Assembly (NCBI RefSeq): GCF_000710615.1
Contig: NZ_JDTH01000002.1
Location: 240,082 to 304,081, forward strand
Direction: 5' to 3'
Origin: Haladaptatus cibarius D43
Lineage (GTDB): Archaea; Halobacteriota; Halobacteria; Halobacteriales; Haladaptataceae
DNA: 64,000 bases
Each line of letters opens with the position of its first letter. Position 1 is the stretch's first letter. Shown piece after piece: positions 26,469 to 40,988 of the stretch. The notes beneath the pieces are model-generated. The model searched no databases and was not told the origin of the DNA. It worked only from the letters and a program-made list of their open reading frames with translations. A program made the position numbers and the translations under genes.

Positions 26469-27247
26469 ATTCGAAATTCGCGGCGATACTCCGAATACGC
26501 CGTTTCGAATACCGCGAGCGCGACGAACAGCACCGTCAAACTGGCCAGTGCGTAGAGAGCAGGAACAACCACAGCCAGCGGAATCAGCAGACTCGAAGCG
26601 ACCGCCGCAATCGTGCGCGGGACGCTGATACTGCCGTGGTCACGGTATCGATAGGCGTTGTGTCCGGTGAGATAGAGCGTTCCGCCGCCACAGAGCGCGA
26701 CGGCGGGGATAAGGCGAAGCGGGTCGCTCACGTGTGCGAGCGTCTGCTCGATGCCGAGGGCGATGAAAACGATGCCGCCAATCATCAGCAAGTGGATGTA
26801 GCTGTACGAATCCCGCGCCAACACCGCGCGCTCGTGGCCGTGCGTCGAGGCGAGTCGCCGTTCGGCGGCGAGCGTGATGTAGTCGAAATACAGCCACCAC
26901 AGCGTTGCGATGAGGACGAATCCAGAAAAGACGGCGAGGACGCCGTCCGCGTCGAGAGTGAGATTGGTCGCGCCGACGCCAATCGCCACGATTGACTCGC
27001 CCAATGCGATGATGATGATGAGTCAGTGGCGCTCCACGAAGTGGCTGGCTCGGACGTAAAACCCCTCGACGCCGCGGAAGCGCGCGACACCGTAATCCAC
27101 GACGATGGCGAGAATCCACAGAACGCTTTCCAGTGGATTTCCAACGAATCCAGCCAGGACGAGAAGCAGAGGCGCACCCAAAAATCCGGCTGCAAGTCGA
27201 AGCACTGCGTCTCGCGTTTCCGGTGGCGTGATAAGACCGTAGAGCAT
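26465..27247 (-). pseudogene. Truncated and interrupted ltrA (low temperature requirement A) membrane gene
   Basis: On the reverse strand the frame from 27247 reads through membrane helices to SHFVERH and then TGA (27023-27025), continuing in frame as LIIIIALGESIVAIG. Intact LtrA proteins have Gly at the stop position (HGLIIIIALGESIV), so one GGA-to-TGA change explains the break. The first part of the family, roughly 130-150 residues with the early membrane helices, is also missing; an in-frame stop lies 39 nt upstream of the ATG. Two defects make a pseudogene more likely than a sequencing error. The 179-residue second half might still be translated from an internal start. Confidence 0.75.
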
Positions 27248-27349
27248 ATCAATGGATAGGTCACTCGTGATGCGTCGCTGCTGTCATGCTATCAAAACAC
27301 AATCAAAAAAAAGAAACTGTAACCGAAACCGCGACACCCGTGCTTCGAA

Positions 27350-27889
27350 TTACGACAGTCGCGCCGTAATGTCGGCCTCGGTGACGATACCGACGGTTTC
27401 GCCTTCTTGGGTTACCATCACTGCCTTGTAGTGGTCGAGCAGATTGCTGAGTTCGTTCAACGTTGCCGACTTCGAAACGGTCGGGAAACTCTCGCTCATG
27501 AACTCGCGGACATCTTCGTCCCGCGCGTCTTCATCGACGTGAACGAGGTCGCTTTCACTGATGGAGCCGACGGGGACACCGTCTTTGATGACCGCGAGTT
27601 GGGAGTAGCCCGCGTCCTGCATCTTCTTTACCGCCGCGCTGACCGGGTCGGTCGGCGCAACGTGAACCACGTCTTCGTGCATCAGGTCGCTCGCCCGGAC
27701 GATGTCGCCCTCGGACTCCTCCAACGCGTTGACGATTCGCCGGAGCGTCGAGAGTCGAGGGTCAACATCGCCGCCTTCGATTCGGGCGATGAGCGGCTGT
27801 GAGACGCCTGCCCGGTTCGCCAATTCGCTTTGAGTCAGACCGAGGTCGGTTCTGCGTTCCCGGAGGTCTTGGGGTGTCGGGAGTTCCAT
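27350..27889 (-). CDS. HTH-XRE + CBS-pair transcriptional regulator
   Basis: 179 residues. Residues about 8-60 are a Cro/XRE helix-turn-helix ([25 protein letters not shown]). Residues about 65-178 carry two CBS motifs ([20 protein letters not shown] and [16 protein letters not shown]), ending [15 protein letters not shown] pairs bind adenosine nucleotides, so the protein may couple energy state to transcription. This domain order is widespread in archaea. It is 38 bp upstream, on the same strand, of no obvious target; the UPF0212 gene lies upstream of it. Confidence 0.9.
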   Translation of the reverse strand: MELPTPQDLRERRTDLGLTQSELANRAGVSQPLIARIEGGDVDPRLSTLRRIVNALEESEGDIVRASDLMHEDVVHVAPTDPVSAAVKKMQDAGYSQLAVIKDGVPVGSISESDLVHVDEDARDEDVREFMSESFPTVSKSATLNELSNLLDHYKAVMVTQEGETVGIVTEADITARLS

Positions 27890-27927
27890 ACGCCGAATTA
27901 CTACCGGTTATGCGATAAATCGTTCGA

Positions 27928-28305
27928 CTATTCGGCGGCACCGAAGTCGATGTCGTCTTCGTCCTCGAACTCGATGGTTTCGACCACCGAAAGCGGGACG
28001 TCGCGGAGCGCGCCGCCGATTTCGCTTTTGGCGATTCGTTGGGCGTGTTCCTCGCTGTCGGCGTTGAACACTTTCATTTCGAGGACGAGGCCGACGAGTG
28101 CGGTGTGGGCCGCGATGAACGCCGAATCGAACGGTTCGCCACAGGCCGGACATCCCGTCGCGCCGACTTCGACTTCGACGTAGTCCATGTTCTTCTGGTT
28201 CAGTCGTTTGCCCGCTTCGCTGACCGCAACGCCGATTGCGTCGTCGATGTCGCCGACGTCGCGTACCAACCATGCCGCTTCCATCGCAACGAGATAATTG
28301 CTCAT
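27928..28305 (-). CDS. UPF0212 (DUF555) family protein
   Basis: 125 residues. MSNYLVAMEAAWLVRDV, AIGVAVSEAGKRLN and VEVGATGCPACGEPFDSAF match the archaeal UPF0212 family, including the CPxCG zinc knuckle near residue 53. Function unknown. It lies 38 bp upstream of the HTH-CBS gene on the same strand and could be in the same transcript. Confidence 0.85.
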   Translation of the reverse strand: MSNYLVAMEAAWLVRDVGDIDDAIGVAVSEAGKRLNQKNMDYVEVEVGATGCPACGEPFDSAFIAAHTALVGLVLEMKVFNADSEEHAQRIAKSEIGGALRDVPLSVVETIEFEDEDDIDFGAAE

Positions 28306-28382
28306 ACGTCATCCGAGACGCCGGAGGGTTTCGTGTCTTTTGGTTTCCCGGTCGAAATCGGCGTCACTGCTGGTTTTCGAAG

Positions 28383-28859
28383 TTACAGATCTTTCGTCAT
28401 CTCGACACAGGCGAGTTCGACGCCACCCGTCGTCTCGTGAGAAATCGTCTCGACCCGCTCGTATCCAGCCTGTTCGTAGAAGGGAACGGCGTTCAGCGAA
28501 GCGCGGAGCGAGAGCGAGTCGATGTTTTTCGCCACCGCCTTCGATTCGAGGTGGGAGAGCAGTGCAGAGCCGACCCCGTCGCGGCCGAAGTCGGGGTGAA
28601 CGTACACGGCATCGACGACGGCGTTTCCGTAGTCGAGACGGCCAAATCCGGCGATTTGGCCGTCTACCTCCGCGACGACGATGTGTTCGAACTCGTTCCG
28701 TACCGATTCCCGGTACGGCGCACTCCCGAGCGGTTTGGTCGCCCACGCTTCGACCTGTTCGTTACGATAGCGTTCGGAGCCGAATTCTCGAATCGAGGCG
28801 ACGTGAAGGTCGAGAATCGATTTCGCGTCGGCTTCGGTGGCGGGACGAATCGACGGCAT
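28383..28859 (-). CDS. GNAT-family N-acetyltransferase
   Basis: 158 residues. Begins IRPATEADAKSILDLHVASI, has VAEVDGQIAGFGRLDY (beta-4), the AcCoA-binding VHPDFGRDGVGSALL (R/Q-x-x-G-x-G/A as GRDGVG) and the closing LNAVPFYEQAGYERVE. Substrate unknown. ATG at 28859 is preferred over 28880. The gene stands alone between the UPF0212 gene and a small zinc-finger gene, all on the reverse strand. Confidence 0.88.
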   Translation of the reverse strand: MPSIRPATEADAKSILDLHVASIREFGSERYRNEQVEAWATKPLGSAPYRESVRNEFEHIVVAEVDGQIAGFGRLDYGNAVVDAVYVHPDFGRDGVGSALLSHLESKAVAKNIDSLSLRASLNAVPFYEQAGYERVETISHETTGGVELACVEMTKDL

Positions 28860-29015
28860 AGCAACAGAAACGGCGGCCATGACCGTAACCCCATCGGGGA
28901 ACTAGTTGGAGGCCATCGGTTTTCGGCGGGTGACAACCGGTTTGCGACCGACTGCTCGCGGCCCGTCGCTCGCCAGTCGATTCGGCTACCGTCGATTCAG
29001 CCACGCCGCATTCGA

Positions 29016-29276
29016 CTACGCTACGATGGAGTAGGTGAACAGAAATCCGAAATACACCAGAACGAGCACTGCGAGCACCTTGAGACGGAACAGTCGCATC
29101 TCTTCGGTTTCCTCCTCGTAGGCCTCGTGGAAGGCACTCACTTCGTCGTCGGTCAGTTCGTTGCCGTGTTCCAGTCCGCGGTGGAGGATGAGGTACTCCT
29201 CGTGGCTAAACGGTTGGCCACAGTACGAACACTCGTGGGTCGATGCTCCCGGTGGAACGGAGGTTTGAGTTGTCAT
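29016..29276 (-). CDS. C2H2 zinc-finger protein with C-terminal membrane span
   Basis: 86 residues. C-x2-C-x12-H-x4-H (Cys16, Cys19, His32, His37; CSYCGQPFSHEEYL then HRGLEH) is a classic C2H2 finger. After an acidic helix (about 40-60) comes a single membrane span (VLAVLVLVYFGFLFTYSIV). This suggests a finger domain held at the inner membrane surface. A longer start at 29357 adds an unlikely 27 residues. Confidence 0.75.
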   Translation of the reverse strand: MTTQTSVPPGASTHECSYCGQPFSHEEYLILHRGLEHGNELTDDEVSAFHEAYEEETEEMRLFRLKVLAVLVLVYFGFLFTYSIVA

Positions 29277-29408
29277 CGGTTCTAACTGCTGTCGTTCGAT
29301 TGCGAGGCTATGCCTGTACTGTTCATACGACCGTCTTCCGATAATAGCTTTTGACATCGGGCGGCAAGCGCGCGAGCGTCGAAATTCGAAGACGAACCGT
29401 GCGGGGAG

Positions 29409-29942
29409 TTAGTGGTCCGACTGTTCGGCGGGCGCTTCCATTCCCGACAGTTTCAGGATGAGGATGTTTCGGGTGTCGTCTTTTCCGTCAACGATGCCTT
29501 TCACGACGAGTTTCGAGAGGGGCGTCGGCCCGACCGTCACTTCGTCGCCCTCGTGGAAATCACGAACCGACCCACGAAGGTGAATCTCGGCGCGACAGAG
29601 TTCGGGGTGGTGAACGCTGTTTAAGTCGATCTCTTCGACGTTACCCTCTTCTACTACCTCGCCGTTCTGCCGGAGCGGAACCTCGGCGGCGCTGTCCAAC
29701 TGCTGGATGTCGAGCGCTTCGAAGGCGGTTGCCGTCGGTTTGTAGCCACCTTTCGGCCCGGGGACACCTTCGACAAGTTGGAGGGCCTTGAGGCTCTGCA
29801 TCTGATTTCGAATCGTACCAGGGTTGCGGTCTACTTCTTCGGCGATGTCCTCGCCTTTGACCGCATCTTCGGCTTCTCTGTGGAGGTTTACGAGTGCCGT
29901 CAGTATCGTCTCCTGACTTGGCGTCAACTCTATACTCGACAT
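29409..29942 (-). CDS. HTH transcriptional regulator with C-terminal ligand-type domain
   Basis: 177 residues. The N-terminal winged helix (about 5-70) shows LTPSQETILTALVNLHREA, GEDIAEEVDRNPGTIRNQM and LKALQLVEGVPGPKGGYKPT, close to Rrf2/Lrp-like archaeal regulators. The C-terminal part has LCRAEIHLRGSVRDFHEGD and VTVGPTPLSKLVVKGIVDG, which looks like a beta-rich sensing domain. No cysteine cluster for Fe-S binding is visible. The gene is divergent from arginase across 150 bp and is therefore a candidate regulator of it. Confidence 0.8.
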   Translation of the reverse strand: MSSIELTPSQETILTALVNLHREAEDAVKGEDIAEEVDRNPGTIRNQMQSLKALQLVEGVPGPKGGYKPTATAFEALDIQQLDSAAEVPLRQNGEVVEEGNVEEIDLNSVHHPELCRAEIHLRGSVRDFHEGDEVTVGPTPLSKLVVKGIVDGKDDTRNILILKLSGMEAPAEQSDH

Positions 29943-30092
29943 TAGATGAATCTTGGTAATAGATTTCCTTAAACCCGACGAATATGCTGGGAGAATCGTG
30001 GTACACGGTACCTCTGTCTGGATAGTTGTAAACGCACCGTCTGTCGAACGAAATGGCGGGTTTTGAAACCCCCTCGAAACGTCGTCTCCTCT

Positions 30093-31013
30093 ATGACGAA
30101 CCCCGTCCAGATTATCGGCGCACCTGTGGACTATGGCGCGAACCGACGTGGCGTGGACATGGGTCCATCCGCGATTCGCTACGCCGGACTCGCAGACCAA
30201 CTCGCAGGCGCTGACGTGACCGCTATCGACTCCGGTGATTTGCCCGTCCCCCGTGCCGAAGAACGCGACCCGGAAACCGAAGAACCGGCGGAGGGCAAAG
30301 CGAAATTCCTCCGCGAAACCGCCGACGTGTGTACCCGCCTCGCGGACGAAGTCGCGGACGCAATCGACGACGATTCGTTCCCACTCGTCCTCGGTGGCGA
30401 CCACTCCATCGCCATGGGTTCCCTCCGCGGGTCGGCCCGCGACGCCGAAATCGGTGCCATCTGGTTCGACGCCCACAGCGACTTCAACACGCCGAAAACC
30501 TCCCCGAGCGGAAACGTTCACGGAATGCCGCTCGCTGGCGCACTCGGTGTCGAGGATTTCGCCGACACCGAATGGGCCAACGCACCCGGCCTCTCCGAGG
30601 AAAACGTCGTCCTCGTCGGCCTCCGAAGCGTCGATGAATCCGAAACCAAGGCAATTCACAACAGCGACGTGACCACCTACACGATGTCCGACATCGACGA
30701 GCGCGGTATCACCGACATCGTGGACGAAGCCCTCGACATCGCCACGGACGGCGTTGACGGCATCCACGTCAGTTTCGATCTGGACTGGCTCGACCCCAAG
30801 GAAGCACCCGGCGTCGGAACGCCGGTTCGCGGCGGCGCAAGCTACCGTGAAGCCCACTCGGCCCTCGAAATCGTCGCCGAGCGCGACGAAAACGAGGGCG
30901 TCCTGCGCTCGCTCGAACTCGTGGAAGTGAACCCGATTCTGGACGAACACAACGAAACCGCCGAATTGGCGACCGAACTCGCGGCGAGTGCGTTGGGGAA
31001 GCGTATTCTCTAG
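30093..31013 (+). CDS. Arginase (ureohydrolase family)
   Basis: 306 residues. Hydrolyses arginine to ornithine and urea. Manganese ligands are visible in GGDHSI (His104), FDAHSDFNTPKTSPSGNVHG (Asp126, His128, Asp130) and SFDLDWLDP (Asp229, Asp231). The Asn-Thr-Pro-x-x-x-x-Ser-Gly-Asn-x-His-Gly signature favours arginase over agmatinase or formiminoglutamase. ATG at 30093 chosen. Two alternative hairpins start 25 nt after the stop. The divergent HTH gene may regulate it. Cytosolic. Confidence 0.93.
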   Translation: MTNPVQIIGAPVDYGANRRGVDMGPSAIRYAGLADQLAGADVTAIDSGDLPVPRAEERDPETEEPAEGKAKFLRETADVCTRLADEVADAIDDDSFPLVLGGDHSIAMGSLRGSARDAEIGAIWFDAHSDFNTPKTSPSGNVHGMPLAGALGVEDFADTEWANAPGLSEENVVLVGLRSVDESETKAIHNSDVTTYTMSDIDERGITDIVDEALDIATDGVDGIHVSFDLDWLDPKEAPGVGTPVRGGASYREAHSALEIVAERDENEGVLRSLELVEVNPILDEHNETAELATELAASALGKRIL

Positions 31014-31037
31014 CCACGACCTTTTACGACGGTCGCG

Positions 31038-31078
31038 GTCGGGCGGGCAAATAACCGTCATCTGCCCGCCTGACGGTT
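31038..31078 (+). terminator. Overlapping alternative stem-loops after arginase
   Basis: Stem 1 pairs GTCGGGCGGGCA (31038-31049) with TGCCCGCCTGAC (31063-31074), 12 bp with one G-U. Stem 2 pairs AACCGTCA (31053-31060) with TGACGGTT (31071-31078). The halves interleave, so both stems cannot form fully at once. Position suggests a 3'-end structure. Confidence 0.55.
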
Positions 31079-31287
31079 CCCTGTGAAAGCTCGACCAAAA
31101 GCACTCCTCTTCCCCTCAGTCGCGTCTTCGACGCTCCTTCGAGGGATTCGTCGGCCCGCTCGCTCGTCGCGTTGCTCCTCGCTCGCGGAGAGTATGCTAA
31201 CCGCTGGCGGTTGTGTAAACTGCCGATTTTTGTGGTTGTGACTATTCGCGTTGTTCGGCAGTTGTGTAGATTCCGTAAAACGACAGA

Positions 31288-31320
31288 TGAGTCGCCTGCC
31301 GAGAATCGGCAGGCGACTCA
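31288..31320. terminator. 15-bp perfect stem-loop downstream of gyrA
   Basis: TGAGTCGCCTGCCGA and its exact complement flank a 3-nt loop (GAA). It lies 39 bp beyond the gyrA stop on the reverse strand and 275 bp past arginase, so it most likely marks the 3' end of the gyrBA transcript. Confidence 0.6.
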
Positions 31321-31358
31321 GTTTCTCGTTCCGCAAAAAATCGGTGTGCGTGTTGCCG

Positions 31359-36191
<4,833 letters not shown>

Positions 36192-38603
36192 ATGCCTTCG
36201 ATGCAGTCTACGCTCGGCGACGAGGGGATCGCCGAAGAGTTGGCCGAAAGCCAGCGACAGATCTCCATTGCCGAGTTCTTCGAAAAGAACAAGCACATGC
36301 TCGGGTTCGACAGCGGTGCCCGGGGGTTAGTCACCGCTGTCAAAGAGGCCGTTGACAACGCACTCGACGCGACCGAAGAGGCCGGGTTCAAACCCAGCAT
36401 CTCGGTCGAAATCAAAGAGAGCGGGGATTACTACCGCCTCGTCATCGAGGACAACGGCCCCGGAATCACGAGAGAACAAATTCCAAAAGTGTTCGGGAAA
36501 CTGCTGTACGGGTCGCGTTTTCACAAACGCGAACAGTCCCGCGGACAGCAGGGAATCGGGATTTCTGCCGCCGTTCTCTACTCGCAGTTGACCAGCGGAA
36601 AACCCGCGAAAATCACGAGCAGTACGCCGGGAAGCGACTCCGCGCAGTACTTCGAACTCGTCATCGACACCGACCAGAACGAACCGGAAATTAGGCACGA
36701 GGAGGAACAAAACCTCGCCAGAAGTAGCCTGCGACCGACGCACGGCACACATATCGAACTGGAGATGGAAGCGAACATGCGGGCGCGCTCGCAACTCCTT
36801 CGCTACATCAAACACACTGCCGTCGTCAATCCGCACGCGGAAATCCGGTTCAAGGAACCGGGAGACGACGAATGGATGGAGTTCGAACGCGACGTGGAGG
36901 CAGACCTCCCCGCCGAAACCGAGGAAATCCGCCCGCACCCACACGGCGTCGAACTCGGAACGCTCCTGAAGATGCTGGCCCAGACGGACTCCCACAGCGT
37001 CTCTGGATTCCTCCAAACCGAGTTCACCCGCGTCGGGAAGAAAACCGCGGAGAACGTCATCGAGAACTTCCGCGACAACCACTTCGGACGCGAGGCCGCG
37101 TGGCGAGCGCCGCAGACACACGAGGACGCCGACGTGAAAACCGCCGTCGAGGATGCGGTGGCGAACAAAGGTGCCGATGCCACCGCCGCGTTTGCCGAGA
37201 CGATTGCGGAGAAAGTCGCGGACGCCGACCGAATCTCGCACCACCAACTCCGCGCAGTCGTCCAACTTGCAAGCGATGAAACCGAATCGGAGTTCGGCAC
37301 GTCGTTCGGCAAAACGGTGCAGGAAAACGCGCTCGATGCTGGGTGGAAAGCCATCACGAACGACCGCGTGACCGACCTGTACGAACTCGTGGACGGAGCG
37401 ACGAGCACCCGGAAGGACGACGAGACGGTTCGCGCCCTCGCCGAGCGAATCGCCGCGAAGTTCGAGAGCGAGGACGGCTACGACCGCGCAACCGCGAAGA
37501 AGCTCCGCGAATACGTCGCCCGCGCGGGGGACATGACCGAGGAGCGCGAGGAAGTGACAATCGGCGAAACCGCCCGCGAAAACGTCTTCGACGCGATTTG
37601 GGATTCGATGGTGACGGTTCCCGACGAAGCGCCGAAAATAAAAGCAATCGCCGATAGTCGCGACACCGCGAGCGAACTCTTAGACGCGATGAAGCAGACG
37701 GACATCATCTCGCCGCCGACCAACTGTCTGTCGCCCATTACGGCGAACCTCGTGGAAGCCGGATTGCGCAAGGAGTACGACGCAGACTTCTACGCCGCGG
37801 CGACCCGTGACGCCGACGTTCACGGCGGCGACCCGTTCATCGTGGAGGCCGGAATCGCCTACGGCGGCGAACTCAAAGCCGAAGGCTCCGCAGAACTGCT
37901 TCGCTTCGCAAACCGCGTTCCGCTCGTCTATCAGCGCGGTGCGTGTGCGACGACCGACGTGGTAAAATCCATCGGCTGGCGGAACTACAATCTCGACCAA
38001 CCCGGCGGACGCGGCGTCCCGAACGGGCCAGTCGTCATCATGGTTCACGTCGCGTCCACGAACGTTCCGTTCACGAGCGAATCGAAGGACGCGGTTGCCA
38101 ACGTTCCGGCAATCGAGGACGAAATCGAGTTGGCGATTCGGGAGGCCGCCCGCGAACTCAAATCCTACCTCAACAAGCGCCAGTCGCTCAAAAAGCGCCA
38201 GAAGAAACAAAGCGTCATCGCAACCATCCTGCCCGAGATGGCCCAAAAGCTCTCGGACGTAACTGGCAACGACGAACTCGACATCGGTGACTCGCTGGCG
38301 CGTATCATGAACAACGTGCTGGTCGAGCGGGAAGTCGAGGACGGAACTGTCTCGCTCATTGTGGAGAACCACTCCGGGACGAACGAGTCGCCGAAGATGA
38401 CCGAAATCGTGGCGACAAAGCCCGAAAACCTCTCGGACGGTGCAACTGCCGTCGCGATGGACGACGAGTGGTTCGTGACGTGGGAGCCGACCGTTAAGAG
38501 CGGTGAGGAAGCCGTCTTGGAATACCAAATCGACGGTGACGTATCGTTCGACCGAGTGACGGTCGAGGGAATCGAAGACGAACGACTGACCAACAACACA
38601 TGA
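36192..38603 (+). CDS. top6B: DNA topoisomerase VI subunit B
   Basis: 803 residues, longer than the roughly 530 of Sulfolobus, as usual in haloarchaea. ATPase subunit of the type IIB topoisomerase that decatenates and relaxes DNA. GHKL motifs are [35 protein letters not shown] and [19 protein letters not shown] transducer domain and an inserted acidic helical region (about 330-500) follow; the C-terminal immunoglobulin-like domain ends [15 protein letters not shown] at 36192 or 36201 are both possible. Stop overlaps the top6A start by 4 bp (ATGA). Confidence 0.95.
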   Translation: MPSMQSTLGDEGIAEELAESQRQISIAEFFEKNKHMLGFDSGARGLVTAVKEAVDNALDATEEAGFKPSISVEIKESGDYYRLVIEDNGPGITREQIPKVFGKLLYGSRFHKREQSRGQQGIGISAAVLYSQLTSGKPAKITSSTPGSDSAQYFELVIDTDQNEPEIRHEEEQNLARSSLRPTHGTHIELEMEANMRARSQLLRYIKHTAVVNPHAEIRFKEPGDDEWMEFERDVEADLPAETEEIRPHPHGVELGTLLKMLAQTDSHSVSGFLQTEFTRVGKKTAENVIENFRDNHFGREAAWRAPQTHEDADVKTAVEDAVANKGADATAAFAETIAEKVADADRISHHQLRAVVQLASDETESEFGTSFGKTVQENALDAGWKAITNDRVTDLYELVDGATSTRKDDETVRALAERIAAKFESEDGYDRATAKKLREYVARAGDMTEEREEVTIGETARENVFDAIWDSMVTVPDEAPKIKAIADSRDTASELLDAMKQTDIISPPTNCLSPITANLVEAGLRKEYDADFYAAATRDADVHGGDPFIVEAGIAYGGELKAEGSAELLRFANRVPLVYQRGACATTDVVKSIGWRNYNLDQPGGRGVPNGPVVIMVHVASTNVPFTSESKDAVANVPAIEDEIELAIREAARELKSYLNKRQSLKKRQKKQSVIATILPEMAQKLSDVTGNDELDIGDSLARIMNNVLVEREVEDGTVSLIVENHSGTNESPKMTEIVATKPENLSDGATAVAMDDEWFVTWEPTVKSGEEAVLEYQIDGDVSFDRVTVEGIEDERLTNNT

Positions 38604-39691
38604 GCGCAGACGACAACACCGAAGCCCAACGGAAACTCATCGACCTCGCCGCGGAGTTTTACGACCAGTTCGCGGGGGGACAGATTCCGGAGATGTCCAT
38701 CCCGACCCGGACGAAAAGCAACATCGAATACGACGAAGACGAACGCGTGTGGGTCTATGGCGACCGCAAAAGTACTCGGAGCGCGAACAGCGTCCGCGGG
38801 GCGCGGAAACTGCTGAAGGCGGTCTACACCATCGACTTCCTCTCGAACCAGTTGGAAGAAGACCGTTCTTCGACCCTTCGTGAGTTGTACTACCTCTCCG
38901 AATCGTGGGACGCGAAAGAGGCGCAGTTTTCAGACCAAGACGAGTCGAACCAACTCATCGAGGACTTAGAAATCGTCTCGGACGTAACCCGCGAGGATTT
39001 CCACATGCGCCCGGAGGAGTCGGGTGCGACCCTCATGGGGCCGCTTTTCCTCCGCGAGCAAACTCGCAGGGGCGAGCGCGACATCCACTGTCAGGAGGAC
39101 GTGGGCGAAGGTGGCTACCAGATTCCGAACAATCCGGACACTATCGAGTTTCTCGACCACGACGCGGATTTCATCCTCTGCGTGGAAACCGGTGGTATGC
39201 GCGACCGGTTGGTGGAAAACGGCTTCGACGACGAACATAACGCCCTTATCGTCCACCTGAAAGGACAGCCAGCGCGGGCGACTCGTCGCATTACGCGCCG
39301 ATTGCATCAGGAACTCGACCTGCCGGTCACCGTCTTCACTGACGGTGACCCGTGGAGTTACCGCATTTACGGTTCCGTCGCCTACGGTTCCATCAAAAGC
39401 GCGCACTTAAGCGACTATCTCGCCACGCCCGACGCGAAGTTCATCGGCGTCCAACCGGCGGACATCGTGGAGTACGACCTGCCAACAGACCCTCTGAGCG
39501 ATTCGGACAAAAACGCGCTCGAAAGCGAACTCGACGACCCACGCTACCAGACCGACTACTGGAAAGAACAGATAGAGCTTCAGCTCGAAATCGAGAAAAA
39601 GTCCGAACAGCAGGCGCTCGCCTCGCACGGACTCGATTTCGTGACCGAAACCTATCTTCCCGAGCGACTAAGCGAGATGGGAATCATCTAA
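38600..39691 (+). CDS. top6A: DNA topoisomerase VI subunit A (Spo11-like)
   Basis: 363 residues. DNA-cleaving subunit, homologous to Spo11. The CAP domain contains [11 protein letters not shown] with the active-site tyrosine (Tyr97/98; the second by analogy with Spo11). The Toprim domain shows [13 protein letters not shown] with catalytic Glu, and [21 protein letters not shown] with the Asp-x-Asp. Translationally coupled to top6B. Ends 65 bp before a small membrane-protein gene. Confidence 0.96.
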   Translation: MSADDNTEAQRKLIDLAAEFYDQFAGGQIPEMSIPTRTKSNIEYDEDERVWVYGDRKSTRSANSVRGARKLLKAVYTIDFLSNQLEEDRSSTLRELYYLSESWDAKEAQFSDQDESNQLIEDLEIVSDVTREDFHMRPEESGATLMGPLFLREQTRRGERDIHCQEDVGEGGYQIPNNPDTIEFLDHDADFILCVETGGMRDRLVENGFDDEHNALIVHLKGQPARATRRITRRLHQELDLPVTVFTDGDPWSYRIYGSVAYGSIKSAHLSDYLATPDAKFIGVQPADIVEYDLPTDPLSDSDKNALESELDDPRYQTDYWKEQIELQLEIEKKSEQQALASHGLDFVTETYLPERLSEMGII

Positions 39692-39757
39692 GCGTACCAC
39701 TAGTTGATTTCTACTCACACCACAATATTTTATTGCACTGGACTATCAGAATTTATC

Positions 39758-39970
39758 ATGTCCATAGCGAACGTACTCTCCTCAATGAGTAAATGGCTGA
39801 ACCTGAAGCTGACCGGCATCGGGGCGATGGTGTTCGCGGTGATTTGGGTGCTCACCAACTACTCGATAAACGTCTCGAATCCGCTGTTGTCCGAACTCGC
39901 GGGGTTCGCTGCAATCGGTTTGGCGATACTCGCGGTTGCTGACGCGCTGAACGGCGGTATTTCGGACTGA
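39758..39970 (+). CDS. Small two-span membrane protein
   Basis: 70 residues with two hydrophobic helices (about 18-34, TGIGAMVFAVIWVLTNY, and 46-63, LAGFAAIGLAILAVADAL). The promoter-like AATATTTTATTG (39724-39735) is 25 nt upstream. No known family; unrelated in sequence to topoisomerases, although same strand. Confidence 0.6.
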   Translation: MSIANVLSSMSKWLNLKLTGIGAMVFAVIWVLTNYSINVSNPLLSELAGFAAIGLAILAVADALNGGISD

Positions 39971-40002
39971 GATGTCGAACAGTCATCGGACGACCGAGTT
40001 CG

Positions 40003-40878
40003 CTATGCGAACTCGGATTCGAAATCGAACTCGGAATCAAATTCGGTTTCGGCGGGCTTGACATCGCCGCTGGCACACGACCGACAGTATTTGTTTTCAC
40101 CTTTGTTCACCGTTGTAACGGGCATTCCGGCGAAGTATTCCTTCTCGCTGAACGTTCGTTCGACGCCGGTTCCGACCGGCCCGGAACAGACGGTACACGG
40201 AGCGGTCGGTTTCGAGACGACTTTCTCGTCCGTGGAGCGGACGGTGCCGAACGTAGTAAGCGATTTGAACCCCGGAACGTGCTGTGGCGCGAGCAAGAGC
40301 AAAATCAACCCGAGGATGAAGAAGACGGCCCCGAAGAGCAGGGCTCCCGCCCCGAAATTAGTCAACATGATAATAAGTCCCAGAACCGTAGCGAAAAAGC
40401 CGAGCACTGAACTCACGACGAATGCGGCGGCCGTTTGCAGCGTCCAGTCGGTCGAAAAGCCGGATTCGTCCATGAACTGCTCTCCTCCATCTTCTCGGAG
40501 TTCGATGCGGTCGGCACCCGGTGAGTAGTTGTACCACGCATAGAGGAGATTGCCGACTGGCGTGGTAAACAGGAGGAGGAGAATGTGGACGGGAATCGAA
40601 CCGAACTTTCGGCGTATCATCACGACGCGGTCGCCGTAATCGTGTTTCACCTCCCATCCTTCGACCGTGAGGTCTTGGATACGGCGGCGAAATTCGGGGC
40701 GACGACTCTTCACGTCCGACCCGCGGTCGCGTCGAGAGATGCCATCGAGCGTGGATTGGAAATCGAACCCAGTGGAACCCGTTTCGACTGCGGTTCCGCA
40801 CTGCGAGCAGAAGGATGCCCCGGGGGTGAGCGCCGCACCGCAGTGCGCACAGAAGTTGGAGGAACGTCGGGGACTCAT
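40003..40878 (-). CDS. Zinc-ribbon membrane protein
   Basis: 291 residues. N-terminal zinc ribbon FCAHCGAALTPGASFCSQCG (two CxxC pairs, residues about 9-27); a basic domain (about 50-95, EGWEVKHDYGDRVVMIRR) similar to small membrane-associated adapter domains; four hydrophobic segments (about 97-112, 150-170, 173-190, 195-210); then a second zinc-like site (CTVCSGPVG, YCRSCASG). Family function unknown; haloarchaea have many such double-ribbon membrane proteins. ATG 40878 chosen. Confidence 0.75.
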   Translation of the reverse strand: MSPRRSSNFCAHCGAALTPGASFCSQCGTAVETGSTGFDFQSTLDGISRRDRGSDVKSRRPEFRRRIQDLTVEGWEVKHDYGDRVVMIRRKFGSIPVHILLLLFTTPVGNLLYAWYNYSPGADRIELREDGGEQFMDESGFSTDWTLQTAAAFVVSSVLGFFATVLGLIIMLTNFGAGALLFGAVFFILGLILLLLAPQHVPGFKSLTTFGTVRSTDEKVVSKPTAPCTVCSGPVGTGVERTFSEKEYFAGMPVTTVNKGENKYCRSCASGDVKPAETEFDSEFDFESEFA

Positions 40879-40988
40879 ACGAAAAACGTGTTCACCAGCT
40901 ACCAAATAAATTGCGTTGGGATGACCGATTCGAGCGACTGAATCAATCCCGAACCCTCGTCGCTCGTGGCTTCACTCTTCGTTTGACC

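Larger units (their letters stand above)
31014..31358. other. Intergenic stretch with three hairpin elements
   Basis: The 345-bp gap between convergent arginase and gyrA holds overlapping alternative stems (31038-31078), a Ser/Arg-codon-like but non-genic GC-rich tract (31100-31190), and a strong 15-bp stem-loop (31288-31320). No gene was supportable. Confidence 0.6.

Noticed and set aside
29943-31061. Reverse-strand continuation of the HTH gene frame across arginase
   Set aside because: Long open frame due to GC-rich codon bias; the HTH domain begins only at 29942 and arginase motifs are on the forward strand.
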